Part shown: positions 1-12,440 of the stretch, piece by piece
Layout: each line of letters opens with the position of its first letter
Position numbering within the stretch: the first letter of the stretch is position 1
Source: Tetmemena sp. SeJ-2015
Lineage: Eukaryota > Ciliophora > Spirotrichea > Sporadotrichida > Oxytrichidae
Assembly (NCBI GenBank): GCA_027382625.1
Contig: JAJKFJ010022980.1
Location: 1-64,000 of the forward strand
Direction: 5' to 3'
Length of the DNA stretch: 64,000 nucleotides
Notes under the pieces: model-generated
What the model was told of the DNA's origin: nothing
Databases searched by the model: none
The model's input: only the letters and a program-made list of their open reading frames with translations
Translations under genes and position numbers: made by a program

Positions 1-402
1 AAGTCTTTACCCCAAGAATATTTATAAAAATAAAATTTTTAAAATACAGATAGCTGAAGCACGAGTACGAGACAGGTATGACTGCCAAGATGGACGAAGC
101 AGAAAAATGGAGGTCGCTTAAAAGCGATCTATTTTATAATTATTTATCCAGAAAATTCAAGAAAGAGCGCCTTCAAAAGCCTACTCAAGACGATATGAAC
201 AATTTAGCAAAAATTGCTATTCTCACAACAGAGAGTCGGAGGGACTCTACTTCTCAGATCCTAGGAAGAGGAAGTTATTCCTCTTCGTAATTTCTTTTGT
301 GAGAAAGCTCATCGATGATGGCGAGATTTTGCAAAGAAAAGACGCCGTTGTTGATAACATAAGTGAGCTCTAACACTTAGTCATCTTGTTTAATTTATTT
401 AT
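1..402 (+). pseudogene. Duplicated gene fragment, copy 1 (5' piece, partial)
   Basis: In the ciliate code this reads as an internal exon. It follows a likely 3' splice site (tacag near 50), includes the frame MTAKMDEAEKW from 78, and shifts frame near 210 into RESEGLYFSDPRKRK, ending ...VDNISEL. The same protein with substitutions is encoded at 13,540-13,900, so it is under or was recently under selection. Homology stops at about 402, where a 4.5-kb insertion begins, and resumes at 4,952. The upstream part of the gene lies outside the window. A winged-helix/Spo11-like reading crossed my mind for the KLFLFVISF...VDN stretch, but it is too weak to name. Confidence 0.5.
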
Positions 403-532
403 AATCACTAGAGTAATAAAAAGGAAAATATCGAAAAAATTTAATTATCAAATACAATATATATTGTCTTTTTAAAACAATTGTTTGAGTCTCTTTCCCA
501 AGTATAATAGTGTCAATATCCTATCTTTGAAT

Positions 533-1960
533 TTAATGATGTCGTCTACGAGCCATCTCTCCTACTTGCTGCAACATGAAGCTATTTACTTCTGCCTCAA
601 AGCTGTGACAACTGGCCCACCTTCCCTTCTTAAGTGAGAATAAAGTGTGCTTTAAAGAGCCAATGCAGTCGATGTAAAATGAGGCTTTCGCAGTAAAATC
701 TTTGCTTCTTAGCGATGTCTGATCCAATTAATAGGTTGCAGCCACTTATCCAGTCTATCCTAGCCAGTAATACTTTAAGTCAAAAATTGTTCAAAAATCC
801 TATGGCGAAAAAAGAATAAAAGGCTGTAACATCGGTGTGCCACTCGCTGCTGGTGAACTGCTCCTACTGTGCTGAGTATGATATTTCTGCATCCAGTACA
901 GGATTTTGAGTGAACCTCGCAAAGCCGTTGCCAAACTCTTTTTAGATGAATTATATACCTTCCTGCCAGATTTAGACCTAGCTGATTTCTTAGAAACTTG
1001 CACACTTTTTAGCCTGATATAGGTGATTATCTTTAAATCATTGAACACTCTAATCATACTCTCAGCATCTTTTTGCAAGTCCGATTTCATGAATTGCAAA
1101 TGATGCTTTCTGCCTCATTCTTACATAAAATGCTCCTCCAAGAAGAGGCCTCCTGACCCTTCGATGTGCTCTAAGATCATATTGAGCTCCAATCGAATTT
1201 TAAATTTGGCTCCTATCTCATCAAAAGTCTGCGTGATACTTTTGCTGGCTTGAAGAAGGGGCTTCTTTTTTAATTGAAGAGTGATTGTTTCTCAAACTTT
1301 AATAAATGTTGTAACTCCTGCACAGAGACTAGCATAACTGATCCAAAAAGCAAGGTGGCTAAACTTAAGAATCTTCTGCTGTAGTCAATGGCAATGTAGA
1401 AACCTGTATCAGCTAGCATGGCATAACTTTTTCTGAAGTGATAGCGTCTTGGCTAGGAGTGACTATTTGATTATCTTCGAGCTCAAGCTAGTTCAATACA
1501 AGAGGGTTGCACCCAGAGTTAAAGAGATCCCCCTTCCTATGGCTAGCAAGATGCGCCTTGAGGACACGAGAAGTTGAAACGCTCTCTACACATCATTACT
1601 TAGCTTCCACTAATATGTGCCTATCATTTTTGATTGTCTATAGAAGCCCTTGGCTCCTTCCTGGTTAACAACATAGCTCTTAAAATCTTGAGCTTTTATA
1701 CTCTTTGACAATGAGCAGACCTGAGCAGAAGCCTGGATCGATGGGGCTTTTGGCTTCTCTATTCTCTCCTTCGCGATAGCCATCCCTTAGACCAATCGTC
1801 ACAGCCCCATTTCCTCGCTTTCTTTGTTCAGCCAAGCCATTGTTATAATTTTCATGCAGAGGACTCGCCAGCTCAGTTCACAGGGTATTGCTTCCAACGA
1901 CTTGAGATTAGCTTGCGCTCTAATATTAAATAGTTGATTATTACTATTAAATAATCAAGC
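533..1960 (-). pseudogene. Decayed coding region in the 4.5-kb insertion (minus strand)
   Basis: The reverse strand shows blocks of protein-like sequence in shifting frames, such as DFKSYVVNQEGAKGFYR near 1,690, MKSDLQKDAESMIRVFNDL near 1,090 and SKDFTAKASFYIDCIGSLK near 690. Several frameshifts and TGA codons separate them, so no continuous protein exists. Codon choice is typical of coding DNA (mixed GC, Gln TAA/TAG). No family is recognisable. It is most likely an accessory gene of the inserted element. Confidence 0.4.
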
Positions 1961-2547
1961 ACTTAAAATTTAGTCCCACAAAGACATTGCCTAGAAGAAT
2001 TTCAACACAGCGCCACCTTGACTATAGCAACCCCTCAGCAAACCCCAATCTAAGCAAGTCCAAAACCATACTTTCAATATCGAAATCCAGACTCTCTATG
2101 GGATTTCAAAATCCATACCTTTTCTTTGATAAAAAAAACTCAAAGACCATACCTATTTCTTTCTTTAGATTTCAAGCAGTGAAAGAAACTTGAACACTCT
2201 GAAGACATCCAAAACAACCCATCTATTTATAACCTTTGATTTGCCAGAGCAATGAAGCTTCGGAGGTACAAGTTTATGCCTTGACTAGTTTAGTTCGCTA
2301 GCAAATTTGTAGAGATGACTCTGCTATTAAATTCCCATGCTGTAATTTAAGTTTGTGTAACTCAATTCATTAAGATTTAACTTGTTTATAGGAGGGCCAC
2401 ACAGATATGACTTGGCTCTAGTCATAATTAATTTGAACTTAGAGATCACGCGAGCATCATCCAGACTCACATCGCTAGCAGCTGGAATAAAAGTTTAGCT
2501 CCTAGTGAAACCTCTACTCTTATCTCTAGTCTAAAGATAAGCGATGA

Positions 2548-3096
2548 AATACTACTTAATCTTTGAGTTGGTTATCATCTACTCTCCCAGAAGAGGACCA
2601 GACTCTGCTAACTGAGGGATGTCCTTTCAGGGTAGAAGTTTCTGATGAGGGGGCCTAGCTCACTAATATAAACGTTCCCAACTAATATGAATTCTTTGTG
2701 ACAAGAATTTTCGAGATGATACAAGGGGAAAAGGAGCTTTTGAGCTATCTCAACTACAATGAGAATATGGGCGAGCTGTCTGAACGCAGCTACATGCTTT
2801 TTATACTCGGAACTTTCAGAGGAGACTTTCTATAGAAGCTCGTCCACTCACAGCAATTGCTTAGAATGTAAAGTAGACTAGAAGAAGAGAGGATTGACAC
2901 CATCGAGGTAAGCCCTTAAATGCTTCGAAGTCTTGGGGCTCAACCCTATTATTCGAGTAAGAATTTGCGGTGGATATTGAAGGTAACTTCTACTGGGAAG
3001 CGTCAATAGAATAAGCGTAAGAGATTTTATATCAGCTGTGCTAATGATGGAGCAGAGGAGGCAGCCTTAGAGCAGGGAACTAAATCGATGGGCTGA
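2548..3096 (+). pseudogene. Decayed plus-strand ORF in the 4.5-kb insertion
   Basis: This is an open frame of about 180 codons in the ciliate code after a TGA at 2,545, ending at TGA 3,094-3,096. It contains TLPEEDQTLLTEGCPFRVEV, YLNYNENMGELSERSYMLFI and a Lys/Arg-rich C-terminus (TSTGKRQQNKRKRF). Upstream blocks from about 2,408 continue it in a shifted frame, so the gene was longer and is now broken. It converges with the minus-strand ORF ending near 3,180, as in compact transposons. The function is unknown. Confidence 0.4.
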
Positions 3097-3177
3097 AGAT
3101 CCTTCAAAAGACATGAAATTGTTTAGGTCGCTTCCTGCTAAAAGAATGCTGGATTAAAGTTTAAAATAAAGTAATTA

Positions 3178-4233
3178 AGTTTAAGTTACTTAAAATTAAA
3201 CCTAATCACTCCAATTCTATGACTCTGTCTCCTTTTTTCTGAGGCCATGTGCTATAGTGCGTCGGCAGTCAAGTTGCTCTTTCGACAGAATAGTGCCAGC
3301 TATGATGCTTATATACTCAGCCTGGCTCACTTTAAAGTCCTCTCAAGCGAGTGCTCGCTTGATGTGGCTTTTCACTTTGGATAGCACTTCCTTAATGTGG
3401 TTGAAACACGAGGAGAAAAGAGTGTTGAAGATAAGCTCAATGCATGAATCACAACAAGCCTTGTAGAGCGAAAGAGAATGATGGGCTATGATGTTATCTA
3501 AGAGCGCTAATAGTTAGTTGATGGACTAACCTAAGTAGCTTCAGCTCCCTTTCTTAAACTGTATGGTGATCGACATTTCGCGTAGAGTGAGCCCCTCTAA
3601 GCCTGCTCGTGAGCTTATCACAATGAGAGCTGCCATAGTTTTGACTTTAATCCTCTCCTTGAAAAGCTCTTAATTTTGTTAAGGCTTAGCCCAAGACCTG
3701 ATGCTAGCATGATACGGCTTGAGTATTATTTCGTCAAGTTAATGAAGTAAGCCTTTTCGCTTCTGCTGACGAGCATCCTTCTGTACACATAAGCTTGTGT
3801 CCTCAATATTTCCTCCTTCTTCCGTTGACTGAAGCTGTAGTAACTTCTTGTAGCCTTGAGCTTTTTGTCTTGCGTTCGATAGATGATTCTCAGTGAGCCC
3901 TTAAAGAGTATGATTTCTGGTGATGGCGATGGAACATGAGGCTTCTCTCAGAGAGGAGAGATGCTTCTGCTCTGCCAAAGTGTTGTCATTGAGAAGGTTG
4001 TACAAGTGCTCAAAGGTCAATGGTTTGATAGACTTGGGTCTTAGACATAGCTCCATGTTGAGTGCTAGAGCTCCCCGGCAAAGCCTCTAGAAGTAATAAA
4101 CTCCTACACCAGAAGCAGCTCTTATCTATGGGTAGGAGCAATAGATCAGGCTCTCAGCTGTAGGCTTCAAAGTTATGAACTTAAGCAAGACTTTAGGCTA
4201 AAGCAGCTATGATGTTTCTACCTTCTTCCTCAT
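3178..4233 (-). pseudogene. Long minus-strand ORF with two in-frame TGA codons
   Basis: From the ATG at 4,233 one frame stays open for about 350 codons except for two TGA codons (3,541-3,543 and 3,343-3,345). With only those two blocks in such length this is a recently inactivated gene. The segment MAALIVISSRAGLEGLTLRE recalls the first conserved box of tyrosine recombinases, and TIAHGLRKKE recalls the His-x-x-Arg box, but the expected first-box Arg is not in place. Euplotes Tec elements are known to encode tyrosine recombinases, so the comparison is worth making. The assignment is tentative. Confidence 0.4.
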
Positions 4234-4594
4234 CTCAAATTTAATTTAGATATCTGCACTTCCTTTATCCTTTATCCTAATTAATCCCTCTTGAATAATT
4301 TTATCACTTATTAAATTGATTAATTAATCTAAAAATGAAAATATTAGTCTAGGAAAGTATAGTGGAGCATCTATGTGGATAAATTTTCAATTTCTGTATT
4401 TTTACGAGAGTAAAAGTTTTTGAGAGTGTGTAAATTGCAGATATAGAATGAATATGAGTTGTAATTAGAAAACTAAATACATGCTTAAGTTGGGGATGGA
4501 TAAGAAAATAAAATAAAAGAATATTTCCACAATAGCTATTCTCTCGAATTTATAATGATTTTCATAAGTATTATCTATTTTATTCTCTTTGAAT

Positions 4595-4705
4595 GATTAC
4601 ATAGGATAATAGTACGATTTTCAAACTAGTACTGAATAAGTGCTGGTTTTTAAATTGATTATTAATTATATTCCTAAAATTTTACTTTACTTTACTTTAC
4701 TCTTT
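4595..4705 (+). repeat. Dispersed ~110-bp repeat ending in TTTAC microsatellite, copy 1
   Basis: The block with tagtactgaataagtgctg, an attgattattaatt stretch and three to four TTTAC units recurs at 26,840-26,945 in the same orientation with about 80% similarity by eye. It sits near the right end of the 4.5-kb insertion. Confidence 0.7.
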
Positions 4706-4951
4706 AAATGATTGGGTATTACAAAATTGACATTTATAATTTACACTATGAAATTAAATAGTTTAGTGAAATAATTTTAAAGAATTTGCAAATGAAAGCG
4801 CAATACTGAAAATAATATTTAAATCCTTTTGAGAATAAATGAATTTATTTGAATTTATTTAATGATAAAATATGAAGACAATTTTAATAAATTCTTTCAT
4901 ATATTAACGTAATACATTGCAATTGATAAATTGTATAAATTATTTGAAATG

Positions 4952-5130
4952 ATTTTTAGTCATCGACCAGATGCTCTACATCTATTATTATTTATATTTC
5001 AGAGAAGCATTTATTAATTATGCTTATTTGTTTTAAATACTACTCAAAGAGTGAGTTCAACGAATTCTGCTACATTCCCAAGCCACTTCTAAACTTTCTA
5101 AAATGAGAAGCCACTTTGAGAGAGAGTGGA
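4952..5130 (+). pseudogene. Duplicated gene fragment, copy 1 (3' piece)
   Basis: The block beginning agtcatcgaccagatgctct reads VIDQMLYIYYYL and, further on, YYSKSEFNEFCYIPK before a TGA near 5,103. Copy 2 at 13,955-14,130 has VIDQMLYVYSYF and YYSEKEFYKYC in the same order. It is the continuation of the fragment at 1-402 after the 4.5-kb insertion. Confidence 0.5.
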
Positions 5131-5891
5131 AACACCTAAAATAAATCATTTTAAACGCAGATTATTTCTGATACTTAATTTAATTAAATGATAATTATAT
5201 AATTGAAACTACTCACAAGGAAAATAAATCTAAAATTATAATATTTTTTTTTCTATAATAAAGAAATGAAATTTTAAAAATATTTAGCCTTATTCCTAAA
5301 AGACGACTAAAAAAAGAAAAAAAGTAGGCATTTACATTTTGGCCCTATATTTAATTGTCTCTCGCAAAAAATTATGCAAGAAAAGTCAACTGATAAGTTC
5401 ACATTTAGCACGATAATTATGTATGACTTGTCTCAAAAAGATAAAATTAAAATTAAATTCTAAAAAATAGAATTTAAATGCGAGTCTACTTAATTTTTGC
5501 TAGATTGCTAATGAGAAATACATTAAAATTCTTAAAATAGACATAATCATAAAATATTAAAAACACCTAAATAAAAAACAAATATTGACTTTTATTAAGA
5601 TTAAATTATATTATATATGAATACGCCACAGTTACAATAAAATAAAACATAAATTGCGCCTACTTATAAATTTAGGCTACCCTAATTCCTAATAGATAAG
5701 GAATTAGCATATCTATATTTTAATAACATCCATTTTAAAAAAATTACTTTCTCTTTTTTAGTAGGACTTGACGACTGATATTAAAAATAAACATTAAATC
5801 TAGATTTAAGCTATATGTTTATCTTTAGAAGAAAAAGAATTAGGAAAATAGACTTGTTTGAATTAATAGATCAAAAAGCAAAAAAAAAATT
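5131..5891. other. AT-rich spacer, nothing recognised
   Basis: Low-GC sequence with poly-A/T runs between the gene fragment and the stray protease tail. I see no conserved frame, RNA gene or clear repeat in it. Confidence 0.5.
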
Positions 5892-6240
5892 CAGCTAAAT
5901 TCACTGCGCTCATCAGATCTAAAAGTCTAGGTTACGTGCCTCTCTTGGCCTCTTCCTGCAGCTTAACCATTATTTTACCCTCCTACGTTCCTCTGATAAA
6001 CTCCAGTTTAATGATTAAAATAAAAATTAATTGATTAGGCTACTGGAAATTAGACTGATACACACTTTCTTAAATTAATATTTCATTTATAATTCCTCAT
6101 AGCTGGACTACTCATCTTCAAAGTTCTGATGAGGATAATCAAAAATAGATACATTTTATTAGATTCTGCAATTAGAAGTCTTGCTCATCCAGGTTCTCTA
6201 TATTGTTTTGAGAGTAAATTTTAAATTTTAATTATAGGAT
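5892..6240 (-). pseudogene. Stray copy of the C-terminal tail of the aspartic-protease-like gene
   Basis: This block matches 16,027-16,365 almost base for base over about 340 bp. Read on the minus strand in the ciliate code it gives the same hydrophilic tail (FDYPHQNFEDEQSSYEEL near the start, GRGQERHVTQTFRSDEL near the end) and shares the terminal TGA context. None of the protease body, signal peptide or membrane anchor is present beside it, so it is a partial duplicate, not a gene. Confidence 0.7.
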
Positions 6241-9200
6241 CTTTATAGATTATACACATATTCCCAAACTACAGAAGTGATTTGATTAAGATAAGGCATA
6301 TATCTCAAATTAAAAAAGCTTCCTAAGAAACCCCAAGTCGTTTGTTTATCCCTATTGTAAAAAAATTTTGTTGCTCTTATTTCATTTTATTTGTATTATT
6401 AACTAGTTCGATGGCTAATAAAATAGCTTTCAGAAAAACTTGAATCGATTAATAATGAGCGGGGAATTATTAGCAAAAATAAGATATATAGAATTTTTAG
6501 ATATAGATTACTGAGGTTTAAATAAAAAAGCTATAGTTGCAGAGGTATGCAAAATTGTGTTTTTGATGATTTCTCAAAGTTAGGGAAAATATTTTATTTA
6601 CTAAAAGCAGTGAATGTATTCTCTGAAGAAATTCTAGCTACTTAAGCTTTTTTAAGAAGAAAGCAAGCTTATTCAAAAAGTTGCTAATTTCAATATGAAA
6701 TCTCAAAAATAGAGAATATACACAAGTAGTTATTTATGGAACCTAAATAAATCCTTGACTTTAAATCCAAGAATCAATTACTTACTGTGTAATATTCATC
6801 AGATCATTCTATCTATTTTTGCATTTGAAATTGTAAACTCTCATAGATACTATATTGGCTATCCTAATAGCTTTGAGCAATCCATTTCCAATAATTATTT
6901 AAGGCAAAAATGAGCATTTATGTTAGATACTAAGTAAATATAAGGCTATTATCTCTATGGATCACAAATCTAATCTAAATATCTGCTCAAAGGATCAGGG
7001 AATTTACTTATTTGCTATTCCAATTATAAAAAAAAACATATAGACTGAAAAAAGCTAAGGAGAGTGTGGAGTAATTGTTAGATCATATGTGACGAATATG
7101 ATTGCTTTCTACTTAATGTAAGTATGATGATATTGCGAATTATCTCTGATTCTTCTCAAAAGCTTTTCATTAATTAGCTTCTCATGTACAAAAGAAAATA
7201 GATAACTTAATATAGCTCCTTAATGCATCTCCAGTGTTATTCCAAGTCTTGATAGACTAAAATGATATCAAAAGTTATAGCATAATGATATTTGGCATAT
7301 TTATCAATATTAACACTTTTCTCTTTAATATAAAATATAAAAATTGTTTTTATACTTTTATTCAGATGAATATATAATTTAAATAAAAATTAATCAAGTT
7401 TTATACCAAGATTTAATTTAAATATATCGGTTCAATTTTTTGTTGAAAATACGTACTCATAATTATGAGCAACTCAAGTTTGAATATGAATAAATCAATC
7501 TAGAAGAAGAATTTTATGCATTCTCTCTCTTTAGAGTACTTAAATAAAAATTATATTCATTAGGTTGAATGACTGTCAATTAAGTAGATGATATAGAGGA
7601 CCAATATAATTATTTCAATGTGACCAAGTTTCTTATAAATTCTTCAAATTTTTTTAAATCTTTACCTTTGATTAATCTTGAATTATTTGAAAGATGAATC
7701 ATCGAAGATAAATAAACCTTACTAATAGTCTAAAAGGCCAAACTAACATTGCTTTAGATAATGCTAAACTTCTCAATTTAATAATTAACGCTTAAAATCA
7801 TTTACTTTTAATTTATTTGATCTGCTTATCTCGTTGAATAGTATATTATTCTTGTGCTATTCTTAAAATATTTTACTCTTAAGATGATTAAGGTGATTTA
7901 AAGTATAATAATTTATATGAGTTTAATTATATTAAGATTAATCAAATTAATTCTAGCCATGCCTTAAAGTAAGAAATAATAATAATTTAATACAAATTTT
8001 GAATTAAAAAGGAGTTTCAGTCAATAGATATTTCTATATATCTCTCTATCTATCATTTTTAACTCTTTTAAATTAAATTCTTGATTCTATGTTAAGTAAA
8101 ATAATTTGATTTTGAAATACTATGTTTTTTTTTTAAAATTTCCACCGTGCTTAAAATATTTTTGACAATATTTATTATATTGAACTCTAATTTTCCTATC
8201 TAAGCGTATCCTACTACCTTAACTAAAATAATTTTTTAATAAGTAAATTTTATTAAAAAGAGTCAGTAAATTAGTAACCTTTAATTTTTTGATGCGAATA
8301 AACTATAAAAATCCTTTTCCATAAATTTATAAGATAAGATTCATTAAAATAAAAAGTTTAATTTATTTTTATTATTTCTCAAAGAGATATCTATAAAAGC
8401 AGAAAATTAATATAAATATGCAATCTAATTAAGAGTTTAAAGTTTATTAATAAAAAAATTAAATAGTTGATTTTAATATCTAAGTCTTAATTATTTTAAC
8501 TTCTGCAACAAGAATGAAAAACTCAAACTCAAAAAAACAATGCTAAAAAGAACAAATATAAATTAATTACTCTATAAATTCTAGAAATATTAAATCAAAG
8601 AAGATATCAATAAAAAGACATTTATATACATACAATATAAAAATAGTAAAGAGATAATGATTATTATAAAAGAATATTTAAATATTAGCAAGATTATTAT
8701 TTAAACTCAAACTAAAGTTAGTAAATTCACAAATTAAACTGGGCAAATCGAAAATCAGCTTCTCTCAGATTAATTTTAGAAAATTCATACTGTCAAGAGC
8801 AACTCTAGGACTTTACTGAAAGCTTCCTAAAAAAGCAAGAAAATCAATAAGTTTCCCCAGATCCTCTTTATGGAACCTTAAAAAATTTATTTTTTAAATA
8901 ATTTTCCTAAATTTTGGTTATTTAATATATTAATTGAGAACTAAAGTTCTCATTATATATAAAGATCAAGCATTAATTGAAAATTTTTGTTTTTTAAATA
9001 TTATACCATTAATTTGAATTATGAAATATTGCTTTAAAATAGATGCAGCTTAACTATTAGAGATTATTTTTTATCCTCCTTTAATTTAATACAGCCTCTT
9101 CTATTGTTTGCTAATATATGTCATTCGCTTTTTATTTCAACCATTTGCATTATATTTGTTTTTGTATTTGCGTCCTATGTTAAATATAGCTCTGTCTTGT

Positions 9201-9914
9201 AACGAAGAGTCGATACATTTTAAATTTCAAATTACAGATTCAATCAATCTTATCCATTTAGTAGTAAAGAAATTTCATACTAAACTCATCTTATAAATCT
9301 TAAAAATTTAAGTAAAATAATAAAACAAGAAACTGCGCTAAAAGAATGAATCACAGTAGCAAAGTAATGAATTCACTAATTAATGCATTCAAAAATTCTG
9401 CTTCTGCATTATTTAAGAAAGAGTTAATTAAATTCTGCTAGTCTTGAAGATCAGCGTTATATTTGTCTAAATAAGAGTTTAAGAATATCTTATAAATTAT
9501 TATTGGTCTAGTCGATTTATGAGCTCCTAATTTATAAATCTATTTTAAAATAATTTAAATAGAATGGAAAAAAGAGTTGTGGTTTGGGATTTCTAAGTCC
9601 CTTAAGTTCCATCTATGAATATTCTTTAGTAAGTATTGAATTGCACTCATACTCTCTCAAATCTTTAAAAGCGGTGGATTCGCCGCTTTTAAATTCTCTA
9701 CCTTAACAGTTTTAATGATGTTTGAAGAAGAGCTTCAATCTCTCCTAATTTTATTGATCAGTATTTCTAAAATTATGATCCTTAATCCAGCAAAAAATTA
9801 AGCATTAAATTTACGTCAAATTTTCCCTTTCTTAACTAAAATGCTTATTATCAAATAAAAATAATAATCTTTTCAATTAATTCATATTGATTTATATGAA
9901 GACATTTTTTTTAA
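6241..9914. other. 3.7-kb AT-rich germline-limited stretch
   Basis: Mostly very AT-rich DNA without convincing genes. Two items stand out. A perfect 11-bp-stem hairpin lies at 9,664-9,693 (TTTAAAAGCGG with an 8-nt loop). A slightly GC-richer patch at about 8,745-8,880 stays open in the ciliate code (ENQLLSDQFQKIHTVKSNSR) and could be a lone MDS. Everything else looks like eliminated spacer. Confidence 0.45.
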
Positions 9915-12440
9915 ATGCAGGTTAAACTCAAAGGAGATGAGATTCTTGAATTTGGTAATTGGTATATCGGAAATTAAGAAGAACTAGAACCTATTCCGCT
10001 TTAAAAACAGGCTGAAAACGATGCATTTATATTTTTAATTAAATTTTTTATATTTGTATTTTAAATCTTAGAAATTTTATAAATAAACTTTTACAACTTA
10101 TTAAACTAAAATGCTTTTTATTTAACTATCTATTATGAAGAAATGTAATCTTGCGTTAATAAATTTTGTAGAATTTTAGAATCAGGAAATATTTTTATCT
10201 TAAACAATATAGAAAGAATATGAATGGATTACATAAATTGAAACGAAAAAGATATGTATAAATGTGTTCAGATCGTTTATAACTGACTATATCTATGACT
10301 TCGTATTTTTTAGCCTGAATTTATCTTGATAAGTTTGAACTTTTGGCAAACATCTTTTATTTATTTTCAAACTAATTTTCCGCTAATTAATTTTCATCAT
10401 CATTATCATTGTCTTCAACTCAAGTATTCCTTAAATTATTTATACTTTTGCTATTGCTGCTGCTATTATATATTGTTCAGAAGTAAATAAAATTAATAAA
10501 GAGCTCTACCAGTGGGTTTAGAACTTTAATGTATACTCATCTAGTCGTAAGCCTTTGAAAATCAAATCTTTAATCAAATTCTAAAAGTTAATTTATGTAA
10601 AATATCTCTCATATTCATCACATAATATAAAAAGTTAATAGGATAAAAATGACAGCACTAATACACTTAATATCTATATTACATATAGATGAATTATCTG
10701 AAATTTGCTGTAAGAAATAATTATATAAATTAGTATTTTGGAAAATTTGTATTTTTAGAAACTTTTAATATTATTTTCCCCTTAAATTAAACTAATCGAT
10801 ATCAAGTAATGTTTTATTTTTATGAATATTTTTCAGAAAAAATTTTGGCTTATCAAAAACACATTTTTAAAAAACCTCTTAATATTTTTGTAATAAAATA
10901 ATTATTTATATTTATTTATGATGTAGTTCCTTCTCTTGATTTATTTTAAGAAATAAAATCACACGAGAAGTCTGAGCTAAATTCACTTTCAAATGACTCT
11001 TAGCTCATTAAATCTGAAGCCTTTGTTATAAATTATTATTTATTTCATAATATAAAAATAAAGAATTCATTAATTAAATCTAAATTAAAATTCATATCAA
11101 TATTTTAAAGTATTTCTAATGTAACTAGAAGTCAGATTCCTATTCTCTTATAGTTTGAATTAGAATATATGGATAAATTCTATTGAAATATGAATATTTT
11201 AAATTCTCACTTGAAACTTTAACTGTTTAAAATTTATTGTAGAATATTTATAAGAATTTTTATATAAGATTTTAATTTCTAGCATAAATTAATTCTATAT
11301 TTCTCTATCTTTTTTTATAATACTCTTTAATTAATTTACTGATTTATTAGAATTTTTATGTTTAGGCTTCTAAACAAAAGAGATTTAAAAATCCTTCTGA
11401 GGAGTCTAACAATCCTTTTGGTAACCCAAATCCTTGAAAAATTCCAAAAGAATTACATCAATGTCATTAAAATATTTTAAATCTTTTTTTTTGCTTTAAA
11501 TTTGTTCATGAATATAAGGTTATTGGGTCTCAAAAGATATTAAACAATTTAAATATTATTTATTTTATTAATAAGAGGGTATTGGTTGAGACCGGCACTT
11601 AATAATTTAAAGTTGATAAATGTACCGGTTTTGACCGCCCGAGGAAAAGAGAATTCAAAATTAAATCGAATAATACTTAAGAGGAGAAGAAATAACAAAA
11701 ACCACAACAACCACAACAATCAAAGAAAAAGAATTTTGAGAAAAATGCTATCAAGAGAACGAAAATCATTACGAGCATACTCGATCATTTGACTGGCTTC
11801 ATTTCCAGCAACTAGCCCCAAACAAAGATGACTATATAAATATTAATCTAAATTATTTCGAGTACAATTTATCTTAAAAAATAAAACAAACAAAGTCAAC
11901 TCTGAAAAAATAAACATTACTAATAAAATTTAAAAATAAGTTATTAATTTAAAAGTATGAAAGCTTTAAAAATATTTCCTAAATATATCCTATTTTCAAT
12001 TTTAAATAAATTATTATTAAGTAGAACTTCCAGAGGAAGATGCAGTTGATGATGGAACTGACTCGGAAAAAAAAGAAAAGAAAATGGAAATAAAAAAAGA
12101 GTGGTTGCAGCAGACGACACACCGACTACGGAGACTACAATGCTTCTAGAGCAATCAAGGAACACTATATCACTGAGGATGAGTAGACACTGGCGGCGGC
12201 CACCCTATGACTACCGCAATTGGGCACCCTGAATTAGACACTGGAGGCAGAGTACACGCTCTCTTTGCCCAGTCAACTGAGCCCCAAGCATGGCCCCGAA
12301 ACCCCAGATTAACAGGCAGCTCACGCCTTCAATCAGAGAGGGTTTGAACGGCAGGGATTCCTGGCCATTGCTCTGTGCAGTGAGTTGCAACGCCCGCGTT
12401 ATCGGCTGTGCCCCTGGTCAGTGGTCAATAGATATAGAGA
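9915..12440 (+). CDS. Uncharacterised gene in dispersed MDS islands
   Basis: Short coding islands are separated by AT-rich DNA. The first begins at the ATG at 9,915 (MQVKLKGDEILEFGNWYIG), although the preceding T-run and 'aaatgcag' could instead be a 3' splice site. After a 1,355-bp IES it continues KQASKQKRFKNPSEESNNP at 11,364. A Gln/Lys-rich island follows at 11,630-11,830 (QEEKKQQKPQQPQQSKKK). The last island at 12,100-12,440 reads RRHTDYGDYNASRAIKEHY, and after a 24-bp IES AHAFNQRGFERQGFLAIAL and LQRPRYRLCPWSVVNRYREY. I do not recognise the family. Junctions between 11,460 and 12,100 are not resolved. Confidence 0.6.
10009..11363. other. IES, 1,355 bp, pointer AGGCT
   Basis: AGGCT occurs at 10,009-10,013 and 11,364-11,368. 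Deleting one copy plus the intervening DNA joins ...PLQKQA to SKQKRFKNPS in frame. The interior is AT-rich with no ORF. It is by far the longest resolved IES in the window. Confidence 0.7.
12201..12224. other. IES, 24 bp, pointer CACCCT
   Basis: CACCCT at 12,201-12,206 is repeated at 12,225-12,230. Removal deletes the only in-frame TGA and gives ...LAAATLNQTLEAEY without a shift. Confidence 0.75.

Larger units (their letters stand above)
403..4951. mobile_element. 4.5-kb insertion with decayed ORFs
   Basis: The duplicated gene is continuous in copy 2 (13,540-14,130, with only about 55 bp between the two matching blocks). In copy 1 the same blocks are separated by 4.5 kb, so this interval is an insertion. 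It carries at least three decayed coding regions on both strands and is richer in GC than its surroundings. I see no clear terminal inverted repeats or telomere-like ends. Its right part (4,595-4,705) is shared with 26,840-26,945, which suggests a repeat family. A transposon is the simplest explanation; the family is unknown. Confidence 0.55.

Noticed and set aside
1..402. Spo11/topoisomerase VI-like fragment
   Set aside because: Only a loose resemblance over about 35 residues, with no catalytic Tyr context visible.
403..4951. TBE element for the 4.5-kb insertion
   Set aside because: Its size fits, but none of its ORFs resembles the DDE transposase seen at 57-58 kb, and no telomere-repeat ends are present.
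9108..9296. 62-codon hydrophobic ORF MLIYVIRFLFQPFALYLF...
   Set aside because: AT-rich composition, no supporting neighbours or conservation; with few stops in use, such frames arise by chance.
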